A DNA stretch of 64,000 nucleotides from Novosphingobium aureum (GTDB lineage Bacteria > Pseudomonadota > Alphaproteobacteria > Sphingomonadales > Sphingomonadaceae): the NCBI RefSeq assembly GCF_015865035.1, contig NZ_JADZGI010000002.1:124001-188000 (forward strand), in the 5' to 3' direction. The translations under genes were made by a program, and so were the position numbers. The notes beneath the pieces were generated by a model, which did not search any database, had not been told where the DNA came from, and saw nothing but the letters and a program-made list of their open reading frames with translations. Positions 9,074 to 18,187 of this stretch are shown here, piece after piece. Numbering within the stretch: position 1 is the stretch's first letter; each line of letters begins with the position of its first letter.

Positions 9074-9922
9074 ATGAGTTGGCTGAGCAAGGTCCGCAAT
9101 TCGGTTTTTAGCCTGAAGAAGCGTGACACCCCCGACAACCTCTGGATCAAGTGCCCGAGCTGCAGCGAGATGCTGTTCGCCCAGGAGTTCGAGGCCAACC
9201 TCTCGGTGTGCCCGCGTTGCGACTATCATGGCCGCCTGACCGCGCCGAGCCGCTTCGAGGCGCTCCTCGATGAAGGGTTTTCGGTGCTCGCGACCCCCGA
9301 GGTCGTGGAAAACCCGCTGAACTTTCGCGACACGAAGAAGTATACGGATCGCCTCAAGGCTGCCCGCGCCGCCAACCCCTTCCCCGACGCGCTGACCAAT
9401 GCGCTGGGCAAGATCGACGGCCACAAGGCAGTGCTCGGCGTCCAGGACTTCAAGTTCATGGGCGGCTCGATGGGCATGGCGGTCGGCGCGGCCTTCGTCG
9501 CCGGTGTCGAGCGCGCCATCGCCGAAAAGTGCGCCTACGTCATCTGCACCGCGGCTGGCGGCGCGCGCATGCAGGAGGGTATCCTCTCGCTCATGCAGAT
9601 GCCCAAGACCACGGTTGCCACGCGCCGCCTCGCCGCGGCCGGACTGCCCTACATCGTCGTCCTGACCGATCCCACCACCGGCGGCGTGACCGCGAGCTAT
9701 GCCATGCTCGGCGACGTCCAGATCGCCGAACCGGGTGCTCTCGTCGGCTTTGCCGGCCAGCGCGTGATCCAGGACACCATCCGCGAAAAACTTCCCGACG
9801 GCTTCCAGCGCGCGGAATACCTGTACGACCATGGCATGGTCGACATGGTCGTTCACCGCAAGGACCTCAAGGCCACGCTGGCCACGCTGCTCGGATACCT
9901 TGAACGAAAGGAAGCCCAGTGA
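9074..9922 (+). CDS. accD: Acetyl-CoA carboxylase carboxyltransferase subunit beta
   Basis: A 282-aa protein, normal length. The N-terminal zinc ribbon CPSC...CPRC (Cys27, Cys30, Cys46, Cys49) is followed by the crotonase-fold carboxyltransferase domain with FMGGSMGMAVGAAF and TAAGGARMQEGILSL. With AccA it transfers CO2 from carboxybiotin-AccB to acetyl-CoA, giving malonyl-CoA for fatty acid synthesis. It is the first gene of accD-accB-accC-accA. In most alphaproteobacteria accD sits next to trp/folC genes, not with accBC, so this may be a relocated or second copy. The start ATG 9074 gives the conserved MSWL N-terminus. Confidence 0.95.
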   Translation: MSWLSKVRNSVFSLKKRDTPDNLWIKCPSCSEMLFAQEFEANLSVCPRCDYHGRLTAPSRFEALLDEGFSVLATPEVVENPLNFRDTKKYTDRLKAARAANPFPDALTNALGKIDGHKAVLGVQDFKFMGGSMGMAVGAAFVAGVERAIAEKCAYVICTAAGGARMQEGILSLMQMPKTTVATRRLAAAGLPYIVVLTDPTTGGVTASYAMLGDVQIAEPGALVGFAGQRVIQDTIREKLPDGFQRAEYLYDHGMVDMVVHRKDLKATLATLLGYLERKEAQ

Positions 9923-10377
9923 ATATCGATAGCGCCCTTGTCCGCGAGCTCGCAGAGCTGCTGGCGGAAACCGGCCTCTCGGAAATCGAGGTCGAGGACG
10001 GTGATCGCAAGATCCGCGTCTGCCGCCAGATGATCCAGCAGATGACCGCGAGCCTGCCCGCCGCCGCACCGATGGCGGCGCCCGCCGCTGCCCCGGCAGC
10101 CGCCCCCGCTCCGGCCGCCGAAGCGAGCGCGCCCGAAGTTCCGGTCGATGCCGTGAAGTCGCCGATGGTCGGCACCGCCTACCTCGCCCCCGAGCCGGGT
10201 GCGGCCAACTTCATCGCGGTCGGTAAGAGCGTGAACGAAGGCGACACGCTGCTGATCGTCGAGGCAATGAAGGTGATGAACCCGATCACCGCGCCCAAGT
10301 CGGGCACGGTCAAGGCCATCCTCATCGAGAACCAGCAGCCGATCGAATTCGATCAGCCGCTCGTCGTGATCGGCTGA
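9919..10377 (+). CDS. accB: Biotin carboxyl carrier protein of acetyl-CoA carboxylase
   Basis: A 152-aa protein. The N-terminal helical segment (1-40) is followed by an Ala/Pro-rich flexible linker (about 45-75) and a C-terminal biotinyl domain with EAMKVMN; Lys118 is the biotin acceptor. It starts at GTG 9919-9921, overlapping the accD stop by 4 nt (GTGA), which points to translational coupling and equimolar synthesis with AccD. The linker is shorter and more purely Ala/Pro than in E. coli AccB but within family range. It shuttles carboxybiotin between AccC and the AccAD transferase. Confidence 0.95.
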   Translation: MNIDSALVRELAELLAETGLSEIEVEDGDRKIRVCRQMIQQMTASLPAAAPMAAPAAAPAAAPAPAAEASAPEVPVDAVKSPMVGTAYLAPEPGAANFIAVGKSVNEGDTLLIVEAMKVMNPITAPKSGTVKAILIENQQPIEFDQPLVVIG

Positions 10378-10391
10378 GGACGGACGTTTCC

Positions 10392-11756
10392 ATGGGTATT
10401 TCCCGCCTTCTGATTGCCAACCGCGGCGAGATCGCGCTGCGCATCCACCGTGCCGCGCACGAGATGGGCATCGAGACCGTCGCGGTCCACTCGACCGCCG
10501 ATGCCGATGCGATGCACGTGCGCCTCGCCGACCATGCGGTCTGCATCGGCCCGCCTTCGGCCAAGGACAGCTACCTCAACGTAGCCGCGATCATCGCTGC
10601 CGCCGAGATCACCGACGCCGACGCGATCCACCCGGGCTATGGCTTCCTCTCCGAAAACGCGCGCTTCGCCGAGATCGTCGAGAGCCACGGCATCAAGTGG
10701 GTCGGCCCCAAGCCCGAGCACATCCGCACGATGGGCGACAAGGTCGCGGCCAAGCGTACCGCGGGTGAACTGGGCCTGCCGCTGGTTCCAGGGTCGGACG
10801 GCGCGATCGAGGACTTCGAGGAAGCCAGCGTGCTGGCCGAACAGATCGGCTATCCCGTGATCATCAAGGCCGCTTCGGGCGGCGGTGGTCGCGGCATGAA
10901 GGTGGTCAACACCGCCGAGGAGCTCCAGAGCCAGATGGGCCAGGCCCGTTCGGAGGCAGCCGCTGCCTTCGGCGATGCCACCGTCTACATGGAAAAGTAC
11001 CTCGGCAACCCGCGCCATATCGAGTTCCAGGTCTTCGGCGATGGTGAAGGCAATGCCGTTCATCTTGGCGAGCGCGACTGCTCGCTCCAGCGCCGCCACC
11101 AGAAGGTCCTCGAGGAAGCCCCCTCGCCCGTCATCACGCCCGAAGAGCGCGACCGCATGGGCGGCATCGTCTCGAAGGCGATGGCCGACATGGGCTATCG
11201 CGGCGCCGGCACCATCGAGTTCCTCTGGGAAAACGGCGAGTTCTACTTCATCGAGATGAACACCCGTCTCCAGGTGGAGCACCCGGTCACCGAGGCCATC
11301 ACCGGCGTCGACCTCGTGCGCGAACAGATTCGCATTGCCGACGGCAAGCCGCTCTCGTTCAAGCAGGAAGAGATCGAGTTCAAGGGTCACGCCATCGAGT
11401 GCCGCATCAACGCGGAAGATCCCTGGAACTTCACCCCCTCGCCGGGCGCGGTCACCAGCTACCACGCGGCTGGCGGCATGAACGTGCGCGTCGATAGCGG
11501 GCTCTATGCCGGCTACCGCATTCCGCCCTACTACGATTCGATGATCGGCAAGCTGATCGTCTCGGGCCGTACCCGCGCAGGCGCGATCATGCGCCTCAAG
11601 CGCGCGCTGGGCGAAATGGTGATCGACGGCGTCAAGACCTCGATCCCGCTGCACCAGGCGCTGGTCGAGGATGCCGAGTTCAACGAAGGCGCCTACACCA
11701 TCAAGTGGCTCGAGGAATGGCTGGCCAAGCGCGCAGCAGCCGGCACCACGGACTGA
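10392..11756 (+). CDS. accC: Acetyl-CoA carboxylase biotin carboxylase subunit
   Basis: A 454-aa protein of standard length. The N-terminal biotin carboxylase domain begins ISRLLIANRGEIALRI; the ATP-grasp domain carries the Gly-rich loop ASGGGGRGMKVV and the catalytic-site signature FIEMNTRLQVEHPVTE; the C-terminal domain contains HAIECRINAEDP. It performs ATP-dependent carboxylation of the biotin on AccB with bicarbonate. Start ATG 10392 is 14 nt after the accB stop with GAGGACGGACG upstream. No break or missing catalytic residue was seen. Confidence 0.97.
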   Translation: MGISRLLIANRGEIALRIHRAAHEMGIETVAVHSTADADAMHVRLADHAVCIGPPSAKDSYLNVAAIIAAAEITDADAIHPGYGFLSENARFAEIVESHGIKWVGPKPEHIRTMGDKVAAKRTAGELGLPLVPGSDGAIEDFEEASVLAEQIGYPVIIKAASGGGGRGMKVVNTAEELQSQMGQARSEAAAAFGDATVYMEKYLGNPRHIEFQVFGDGEGNAVHLGERDCSLQRRHQKVLEEAPSPVITPEERDRMGGIVSKAMADMGYRGAGTIEFLWENGEFYFIEMNTRLQVEHPVTEAITGVDLVREQIRIADGKPLSFKQEEIEFKGHAIECRINAEDPWNFTPSPGAVTSYHAAGGMNVRVDSGLYAGYRIPPYYDSMIGKLIVSGRTRAGAIMRLKRALGEMVIDGVKTSIPLHQALVEDAEFNEGAYTIKWLEEWLAKRAAAGTTD

Positions 11757-11775
11757 GGCCCGGGAAGACAGACCT

Positions 11776-12723
11776 ATGAAATCCTACCTCGACTTCGAAA
11801 AGCCGATAGCAGAACTCGATGCCCGCATCGAGGAACTGCGCAAGACGGCCGACGGCTCGGACCTCGACATCGAGACCGAGATCGCCAAGCTCTCCGACAA
11901 GAGCCAGGCGATGCTCGCCTCGAGCTACTCCAAGTTGACGCCTTGGCAGAAGACGCAGGTCGCCCGCCACCCGCTGCGCCCGCACTTCGTCGACTACGTG
12001 AAGCTCGCCTTCACCGACTTCGTGCCGCTCGGCGGCGATCGTCTCTATGGCGAGGATTCGGCGATCCAGGGCGGCTTTGCCCGTCTGGGTGACCGACGCG
12101 TCATGCTGATCGGCCACGAGAAGGGCAACGACACCGCCACGCGCATCAAGCACAACTTCGGCATGGCCAAGCCCGAGGGCTACCGCAAGGCGATCCGCCT
12201 GATGGAAATGGCCTCGCGGTTCGGCCTGCCGGTTGTCACCCTCGTCGACACCGCGGGCGCGTTCCCGGGGATCGAGGCCGAGGAGCGCGGCCAGGCCGAG
12301 GCCATCGCCCGCTCGACCGAGGCCTGCCTCGCGCTCGGCGTGCCGATGGTGGCAGCGATCGTGGGCGAAGGCGGTTCGGGCGGGGCAATCGCCATTGCCG
12401 CTGCCAACAAGGTGCTCATGCTCGAGCATTCGGTCTATTCGGTGATCTCGCCCGAGGGTGCCTCCTCGATCCTGTGGCGCACCCCCGAGAAGGCTGCCGA
12501 TGCGGCGACCGCGATGAAGGTCACCGCACAGGACCTGCACGAGCTCAACGTGATCGACGGCATCGTCGCCGAACCGCTCGGCGGCGCGCACCGCGACCCC
12601 GAGGCGACCGCAGCAGCCCTCGCTCGCGCGATCGGCCGCGAACTCGACGCGCTGCGCCCGCTCAGCTCTGCCGCGCTCGTGCGCCAACGTGAGGACCGCT
12701 TCCTCGCCATCGGCTCGCTCTAA
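11776..12723 (+). CDS. accA: Acetyl-CoA carboxylase carboxyltransferase subunit alpha
   Basis: A 315-aa protein. The N-terminal helical region MKSYLDFEKPIAELDARI is characteristic of AccA; the crotonase-fold body carries GGFARLGDRRVMLIGHEKG, the VDTAGAFPG motif and GEGGSGGAIAI. It pairs with AccD to form the carboxyltransferase. Start ATG 11776 lies 19 nt after accC and restores the conserved N-terminus; the longer open frame overlapping accC is not coding. It closes the four-gene operon and is followed by a perfect hairpin at 12739-12765. Confidence 0.97.
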   Translation: MKSYLDFEKPIAELDARIEELRKTADGSDLDIETEIAKLSDKSQAMLASSYSKLTPWQKTQVARHPLRPHFVDYVKLAFTDFVPLGGDRLYGEDSAIQGGFARLGDRRVMLIGHEKGNDTATRIKHNFGMAKPEGYRKAIRLMEMASRFGLPVVTLVDTAGAFPGIEAEERGQAEAIARSTEACLALGVPMVAAIVGEGGSGGAIAIAAANKVLMLEHSVYSVISPEGASSILWRTPEKAADAATAMKVTAQDLHELNVIDGIVAEPLGGAHRDPEATAAALARAIGRELDALRPLSSAALVRQREDRFLAIGSL

Positions 12724-12738
12724 GCGAAGAAAACTAGC

Positions 12739-12765
12739 TCCCGGGCGCGCCTACAGCGCCCGGGA
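12739..12765. terminator. Hairpin between convergent accA and fructokinase genes
   Basis: Perfect 10-bp inverted repeat TCCCGGGCGC / GCGCCCGGGA with a 7-nt loop. The fructokinase stop codon lies in the loop. On the minus strand it is followed by GCTAGTTTTC; on the plus strand no T-run follows. Probably ends the fructokinase transcript and may slow readthrough from accA. Confidence 0.6.
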
Positions 12766-13632
12766 CGCGACCTCCAGCGCCCCCATCGGTCCGGCATCCT
12801 CACCCAGCACAGGCGGGACGATGATCCGCGCCAGCGCCTCGTCCGTGCAGTCGGGCAGGTAACCAGCGAGCATTTCGGGAACCCGCTCTCGCGCCATCGC
12901 CAGGAGATGCGGCTGGCGAGCGCTCACCCCTCCCCCGACGACGATCCGCTGCGGCGAAAGCGTCAGCAGGAGGTGCGCGAACAGCTGCGCCAGATCTTGC
13001 GCGACCGGCTCCCAGCGCGGATCGTCAGCCGCCACTTCGCCCGGATGGCAACCCAGCCTTGCCGCGAGCGCGGGCCCGCTCACCAGACCCTCGATACAGT
13101 CGCCATGAAAGCGGCAGGCCCCACCGAAGCCGTCACCCGGCGCGCGGCGCAGGCGCAAATGACCGATCTCTGGATGCATCAGTCCGTGGGCCGGATGCCC
13201 CTCGACGAGCACGCCGCCGCCCAGCCCGGTACCGATGGTGATGTAGACCAGCGAACTACAGCCGCGCGCTGCACCGAGCCGATACTCGGCAAGCGCGGCA
13301 GCGTTGACGTCAGTATCGAGTGCGATGGGACATGACAGGCCAGCGGCGAACAGATCGAATACCGCTGCCCCTGCCCACCCGGGCTTGGGCGTATCGAGCA
13401 TCCTGCCGTGATCTGGTGCGGCGCGCGCAACGCGGATCGGGCCGAAGCTCGCGATCCCCAGCGCATCGATCGGCGAGCGTTCCTGCCAGCGCTGGATGAC
13501 TTCGAGCGCACCGCCGAGCGTTTCATCGGGCGACGTCGTTTCCAGCGTGATCCGCTCGTCTATCCGACCGGGTCGGCCAAGCACCACAACGGTCTTGGTC
13601 CCGCCCAGTTCGACCCCTGCCAGCCTGTGCAT
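12751..13632 (-). CDS. ROK-family fructokinase
   Basis: A 293-aa kinase. The N-terminal phosphate-binding motif ELGGTKT is followed by an LDTDVNAAALAE segment (catalytic Asp region), the ROK signature around GTGLGGGVLVEG, and a zinc site HPEIGH...CRFHGDC with the order His-Cys-x2-His-x2-Cys seen in bacterial ROK fructokinases. Predicted reaction: ATP-dependent 6-phosphorylation of fructose. It is divergent from an MFS sugar transporter and a LacI regulator, which together suggest uptake and use of a fructose-containing sugar such as sucrose; no glycosidase is present nearby. The 230-nt divergent gap to 13863 should contain both promoters. Confidence 0.85.
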   Translation of the reverse strand: MHRLAGVELGGTKTVVVLGRPGRIDERITLETTSPDETLGGALEVIQRWQERSPIDALGIASFGPIRVARAAPDHGRMLDTPKPGWAGAAVFDLFAAGLSCPIALDTDVNAAALAEYRLGAARGCSSLVYITIGTGLGGGVLVEGHPAHGLMHPEIGHLRLRRAPGDGFGGACRFHGDCIEGLVSGPALAARLGCHPGEVAADDPRWEPVAQDLAQLFAHLLLTLSPQRIVVGGGVSARQPHLLAMARERVPEMLAGYLPDCTDEALARIIVPPVLGEDAGPMGALEVASRAL

Positions 13633-13862
13633 ACCCGTTCCCTTTCGTGCGCGTTCAACGCCGCCTCAGCAAGCCTGCGGATTGCGCGTTTCGCGTCGCT
13701 GTGCAATGCCGGTCTCGCCCGAAGCAAAACGACGGTCGGTCGTAAATGGCCTGCCCACGCGATTTTTGGCCAAAAGACAAACAGGACGATTGGGCAGCGG
13801 ACGAAGGTTGGGCAGCGGACAAGGCCGACAGGGCGGCTCGAGTTCCCTGCGGGGAGAGCGCC

Positions 13863-15164
13863 ATGGAAACGGCTGCCGGGCGAAGTCCCTCGCTCTTGCG
13901 CATTATTGAAATGAATGTGGGCTTTTTCGGGCTGCAACTGGCGTTCGGCCTGCAGATCGCCAATTCGAGCCCGATTTTCCGCACGCTCGGTGCAAGTGGC
14001 GCGCTGCTGCCCTTGCTGTGGATCGCGGGGCCGGTGACCGGGCTCGTCGTCCAGCCGCTCGTCGGAGTGCTCTCCGACCGCACCCGCAGCCGTCTCGGAC
14101 GACGCACACCCTACATGCTCGTGGGAGCCGCGCTCTCTTCGCTAGGTCTCTTAGCCATGCCCTACTCCAGCGCCTTGTGGATCGCGGCATCGCTGCTGTG
14201 GCTGCTCGATGCCGCAAACAACATGACGCTCGAGCCCTACCGCGCCTATGTTGCGGACAGCCTGCCGCCCGAACGCCGTGCAAGCGGCTATCTTGTGCAG
14301 AGCGCCTTCACCGGGCTTTCGCAAACGCTCTCCTACGCCCTGCCCTCGCTGGTCGCGCTGTTCGTCGATGCGCAGGCACGCGATGCCAACGGCCTGCCCG
14401 TCATCGTACGTGTCGCCTTCGTCGCTGGTGCGATCATCGTCGCCTCCACGATCATCTACTCGCTCTGGCGCGTGCCCGAGGGCAGCTCGCTCGATGCCCC
14501 CATCGACCATAGCCGCCCCCCGGCATGGCGCGAACTCGTGCATGCCATCCGCGACATGCCGCGCGCAATGCGCATGCTGGCCCTGCCGATGCTGTGCCAG
14601 TGGTTCGCCATGTTCGCCTATTGGCAGTTCATCGTCGATGCCATTGCCGAGAGCCTGCACGGAACCCGCGACGCACTCTCTCCCGGTTACAACGCGGCGA
14701 TCCTGACCGCCCAGCAGATGGGCATGGTCTACAATGCGGTTGCCTTCGTCGCCGCGCTCGCGCTGATCCCTTTGGTCCGGCGTATCGGCACCCGCAACGC
14801 CCATGTCGGCTGCCTCGCCGCTGCAGGGCTGGCGATGCTGGCGATACCCCAGGCCACATCGCTGCCCGCCGTGCTCCTCCTCGCGAGCGGAATAGGACTG
14901 GGTTGGGCCGGCCTGATGGGCAACACCTACGCGATGCTTGCCGAAGCGATCCCGCCGGGCCGTAACGGTGTCTACATGGGCATCTTCAACATGTTCATCG
15001 TCGTCCCGATGTTCATCGAGTCGGCCACCATGCCGCTTGTATACGACCTGATCCTCGCAGAGCATCCCGCGAGGGTCGTCACGCTGGCCGGATTCGTGAT
15101 GCTGGCAGGGGCATTATCGACGCTTTTCCTTGACCTTGGGAGGCCCTTGTTCAACAACCGGTAA
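13863..15164 (+). CDS. MFS sugar transporter (GPH/sucrose transporter-like)
   Basis: A 433-aa protein with 12 predicted transmembrane helices. The loop after helix 2 contains VGVLSDRTRSRLGRRTPY, which matches the GPH/SUC-type signature (D-R-T-x-S-R-x-G-R-R-x-P), so sugar/proton symport is the likely role. Start ATG 13863 is preceded by GGGGAGAGCGCC; the open frame further upstream has poor composition and no membrane character. The LacI-family gene begins about 65 nt after its stop, on the same strand, and the fructokinase is divergent, so a fructoside is the probable substrate. Confidence 0.8.
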   Translation: METAAGRSPSLLRIIEMNVGFFGLQLAFGLQIANSSPIFRTLGASGALLPLLWIAGPVTGLVVQPLVGVLSDRTRSRLGRRTPYMLVGAALSSLGLLAMPYSSALWIAASLLWLLDAANNMTLEPYRAYVADSLPPERRASGYLVQSAFTGLSQTLSYALPSLVALFVDAQARDANGLPVIVRVAFVAGAIIVASTIIYSLWRVPEGSSLDAPIDHSRPPAWRELVHAIRDMPRAMRMLALPMLCQWFAMFAYWQFIVDAIAESLHGTRDALSPGYNAAILTAQQMGMVYNAVAFVAALALIPLVRRIGTRNAHVGCLAAAGLAMLAIPQATSLPAVLLLASGIGLGWAGLMGNTYAMLAEAIPPGRNGVYMGIFNMFIVVPMFIESATMPLVYDLILAEHPARVVTLAGFVMLAGALSTLFLDLGRPLFNNR

Positions 15165-15217
15165 CAAGCTGTGTATTTCGCCGAGGATGGCTACCCGTGC
15201 ACACAATCGTTTGGTAG

Positions 15218-15225
15218 TAGCGCTA
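15218..15225. promoter_or_regulatory. Candidate LacI-type operator core TAGCGCTA
   Basis: A perfect 8-bp palindrome TAGCGCTA lies 4 nt before the ATG of the LacI regulator, in the context GTAGTAGCGCTAACC. LacI-family sites commonly have a central CG and this half-site style. It would suit autoregulation. Only the core is symmetric and a second copy was not seen upstream of the transporter or kinase, so support is weak. Confidence 0.35.
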
Positions 15226-15228
15226 ACC

Positions 15229-16296
15229 ATGGTGGACAAAGCACAAGACAATAGCGGCGAGCAGAGCACCCTTGCTCGCTCCAAAACCACAGTCGAGGTT
15301 CGCACCCTCGCCGACCTCGCCCGTATCGCCGGTGTATCCGCCGGCACCGTTTCGCGTGCCCTCGCGGGAAAATCGCTCGTAAACACGGAAACTCGCGAAA
15401 GAATACAAAAGCTTGCGCGCGAATACGGGTTTCGACCCAATCAAATGGCAAGTAAACTTCGCTCGCGCCGCACCGGCGTTATCGGAGTCGTCATCCCGCT
15501 CGGCCACGACAAGCGCCAGCACGTATCCGACCCGTTCTTCCTCACCCTGCTCGGTGCACTCGCCGACGAGCTGACCGAGAGCGGCTACGACCTCATGCTC
15601 AGCCGTGCCATTCCCGATCACACCAGCGACTGGCTTGAGCGCATGACCGGCTCGGGCATGGTCGACGGGGTCATCGTCATCGGCCAGTCCGACCAGTTCG
15701 ACACCATCGAGCGGGTCGCCGCGAATTACCGCCCGATGGTGGTCTGGGGACAATACCGCACAGGACAGACCCATTGCGTGGTCGGCACCGACAATGCTGC
15801 AGGCGGACGAATGGCCGCGCGCAAGCTGATCGATGGCGGCGCGCGGCGCCTGGCCTTTCTCGGCTCGACCACCGGCATCGAGATAGCGATCCGCTTCGAG
15901 GGTGCCAGGCAGGAAGCTGCGCGAGCGGGCATTGGCATCACCCATATCCCGGTGCACCTCGCCGACGAGGAAATGGCCGACGAAGTCGCGGCCGCCCTGG
16001 GCTATGGCAGCGGCTCCGAATACGATGGCATCATCGCCGCTTCCGACCTCATCGCGATGGGCGCGCTGCGCGTGCTGTTCGAGAACGGCCATCAGGTGCC
16101 CGTCGAGGTTCAGGTGATCGGCTTCGACGATCTGCCCCTCTCGGCCCAGACGCACCCTCCCCTCACGACCATCCGTCAGGAAATCCACGCCGGTGCCCGC
16201 GCCATGGTCGAACGGCTCAAGGCCCTTATCGACAACAGCGAAGCCGAGAGCCTGGTGATGGAACCGCGCGTCGTGACCCGCGCCAGCACGCGCTAA
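15229..16296 (+). CDS. LacI-family transcriptional regulator
   Basis: A 355-aa regulator. The N-terminal helix-turn-helix has LADLARIAGVSAGTVSRAL, followed by the hinge-helix region (PNQMASKLRSRRTG) and a periplasmic-binding-protein-like effector domain ending GFDDLPLSAQTHPPLTTIRQ. About 20 disordered residues precede the helix-turn-helix. Two in-frame ATGs (15187, 15229) are possible; 15229 is preferred because it leaves the TAGCGCTA palindrome outside the gene, but neither has a strong ribosome-binding site. It probably controls the adjacent transporter and fructokinase in response to a sugar. Confidence 0.85.
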   Translation: MVDKAQDNSGEQSTLARSKTTVEVRTLADLARIAGVSAGTVSRALAGKSLVNTETRERIQKLAREYGFRPNQMASKLRSRRTGVIGVVIPLGHDKRQHVSDPFFLTLLGALADELTESGYDLMLSRAIPDHTSDWLERMTGSGMVDGVIVIGQSDQFDTIERVAANYRPMVVWGQYRTGQTHCVVGTDNAAGGRMAARKLIDGGARRLAFLGSTTGIEIAIRFEGARQEAARAGIGITHIPVHLADEEMADEVAAALGYGSGSEYDGIIAASDLIAMGALRVLFENGHQVPVEVQVIGFDDLPLSAQTHPPLTTIRQEIHAGARAMVERLKALIDNSEAESLVMEPRVVTRASTR

Positions 16297-16480
16297 GCCA
16301 CCCGTCGAAAAGGAAATTTGTCCGATTGATGGAGCCGCCGGCAAGTTCGCGCTTTTGCTGCGGACGGCTTGCGGCTAATCAACGCCTGTGCACGGCTCCC
16401 TGCTGACGCGAGGGCGCGTGCCTTCGACGGTCAACGTGTGCACATCGACAGGAAACGCCCATTCACATGCTGCAGATCGA

Positions 16481-18187
16481 ATGCTGATCGGGATTGACCT
16501 CGGGACCACCAACAGCGCCGTCGCCGTCTGGGACGGCGGCGAGGCCCGGCTCGTGCCCAACGCGCTGGGCGCGCTGCTCACGCCCTCGGCAGTCAGCATC
16601 GATGCAGAAGATCAGGTCTGGCTGGGCACCCCGGCACTCGACCGGCTGGCGATTGCCCCGCAGGATACCGCGACCAGCTTCAAGCGACTGATCGGCACGG
16701 CGGCAACCGCCTCGCTGGGCGGTTCGCTCTATCGCGCCGAGGATCTGTCCGCGCTCGTGCTCGGCGCACTCGTCGCCGATGTCGAAGCGCAGTGCGGGCA
16801 GCGCGCCACCGAAGCGGTGATTACGGTACCCGCCTATTTCAACGACCGCCAGCGCAAGGCCACGCGCAAGGCGGGCGAGCTGGCGGGCCTGCGTGTTACC
16901 CGCCTGATCAACGAGCCGACCGCGGCTGCGCTGGCCTTCGGGCTTGCCGACAAGGGTGACCGCGAGCCGTTTCTCGTCTTCGACCTTGGCGGCGGAACCT
17001 TCGACGTCTCGATCGTCGAAATGTTCGAGGGCATTGTCGAGGTGCGTGCCTCGGCCGGAGACAACCGCCTCGGAGGCGACGACTTCGACGCCGCATTGGC
17101 GACGCTGGTGCGCCCGCGCCTCGATCCCGACCGCCTGCTCGACGTCCTGCCCGCAGAGCAGCGCGATGCCCTCCTGAGCCGCGCCGCGCAGGATTGCCGC
17201 AAGGCGCTGAGCACATCGAGCGAAGCCGAGTTCGCGCTCGTGCTCGACAACCGGCGCATGGCGACCATGGTCACCGACAGCGAGTTCGAGGCGGCCTGCA
17301 AGCCACTACTCGACCGCCTGCGCGACCCGGTCGTGCGCGCCTTGCGCGATTCGCAGATCGACGCTGCCGAACTGTCCGAGATCGTGCTCGTTGGCGGCGC
17401 GACACGCATGCCGGTAGTGCGCCGCGCAATCACCCGCCTCTTCGGGCGCTTTCCCAATGCCACCGTGCATCCCGACCACGCCGTCGCGCTGGGCGCTGCG
17501 ATTCAGGCCGGGCTGGCCGGACGCGACGCGGCCCTGTCTGAAATCCGCATCACGGACGTTTGTCCCTACACCTTGGGGGTCGAAGTCGCCGAGCAGGACG
17601 GTTTCGGCGGCATCCAGCGCGGCCTGTTCTCGCCGATCATCGAACGCAACACCCCGGTCCCGGTCAGCCGGATGCAGTCCTATTCGACGCTGGGCGATGC
17701 GCAGAAGAAGATCGAATTCGGGATTTACCAGGGCGAGGCCCGCGAAGTTGCCCGCAACGTGCGGCTGGGCCGCATCGAAATTCCCGTCCCCGCACGCCCC
17801 GCCGGCGAAGTCGAGGCCGAAGTGCGCTTCTCGTTCGACAGCTCCGGCCTGCTCGAAGTCGACGTGCACGTTCCGCTCGACGGTACGCAGCATTCGATCG
17901 TCATCGTCGACGAGGAAGACCGCCTCGACCCCGCCGAGCTCGAAAAGCGCCGCGAGCAGCTTGCCGCGCTCAAGTTCCACCCGCGCGAAGAGGCCGGCAA
18001 CGTTGCGCTCAGGGCTCGTGCGGAGCGCTGCTACGAAGATCACCTGGGCGACATGCGCCAGATGATCGGCCACTGGATCACCCGCTTCGACGGCGCCCTC
18101 GATACGCAGGACCCGCGCCGTATCACCGAGGCTCGCGAGAGCCTCAACCGGATGCTCGACGAGATCGAGGGCAGCGCCCCGTTATGA
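16481..18187 (+). CDS. hscC: HscC-type Hsp70 chaperone
   Basis: A 568-aa Hsp70, shorter than DnaK (about 630) and close to E. coli HscC. The ATPase domain has GIDLGTTNS, VPAYFNDRQRKATRKAGELAG, NEPTAAALAFG, FDLGGGTFDVSI and VGGATRMP; the substrate domain follows (about 370-500) and the C-terminal lid is short with no DnaK-like tail. Start ATG 16481 fits the conserved MLIGIDLG. The stop overlaps the next gene's start (ATGA), so a dedicated co-chaperone is co-translated. HscC proteins act on a narrow, poorly defined client set and use DjlB/DjlC-type partners, matching what follows. Confidence 0.9.
   Translation: MLIGIDLGTTNSAVAVWDGGEARLVPNALGALLTPSAVSIDAEDQVWLGTPALDRLAIAPQDTATSFKRLIGTAATASLGGSLYRAEDLSALVLGALVADVEAQCGQRATEAVITVPAYFNDRQRKATRKAGELAGLRVTRLINEPTAAALAFGLADKGDREPFLVFDLGGGTFDVSIVEMFEGIVEVRASAGDNRLGGDDFDAALATLVRPRLDPDRLLDVLPAEQRDALLSRAAQDCRKALSTSSEAEFALVLDNRRMATMVTDSEFEAACKPLLDRLRDPVVRALRDSQIDAAELSEIVLVGGATRMPVVRRAITRLFGRFPNATVHPDHAVALGAAIQAGLAGRDAALSEIRITDVCPYTLGVEVAEQDGFGGIQRGLFSPIIERNTPVPVSRMQSYSTLGDAQKKIEFGIYQGEAREVARNVRLGRIEIPVPARPAGEVEAEVRFSFDSSGLLEVDVHVPLDGTQHSIVIVDEEDRLDPAELEKRREQLAALKFHPREEAGNVALRARAERCYEDHLGDMRQMIGHWITRFDGALDTQDPRRITEARESLNRMLDEIEGSAPL

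Noticed and set aside
13633..13862. Second LacI operator in the fructokinase/transporter divergent gap
   Set aside because: No AGCGCT-type palindrome or other clear symmetric site was found, so joint control by the LacI protein remains inference.
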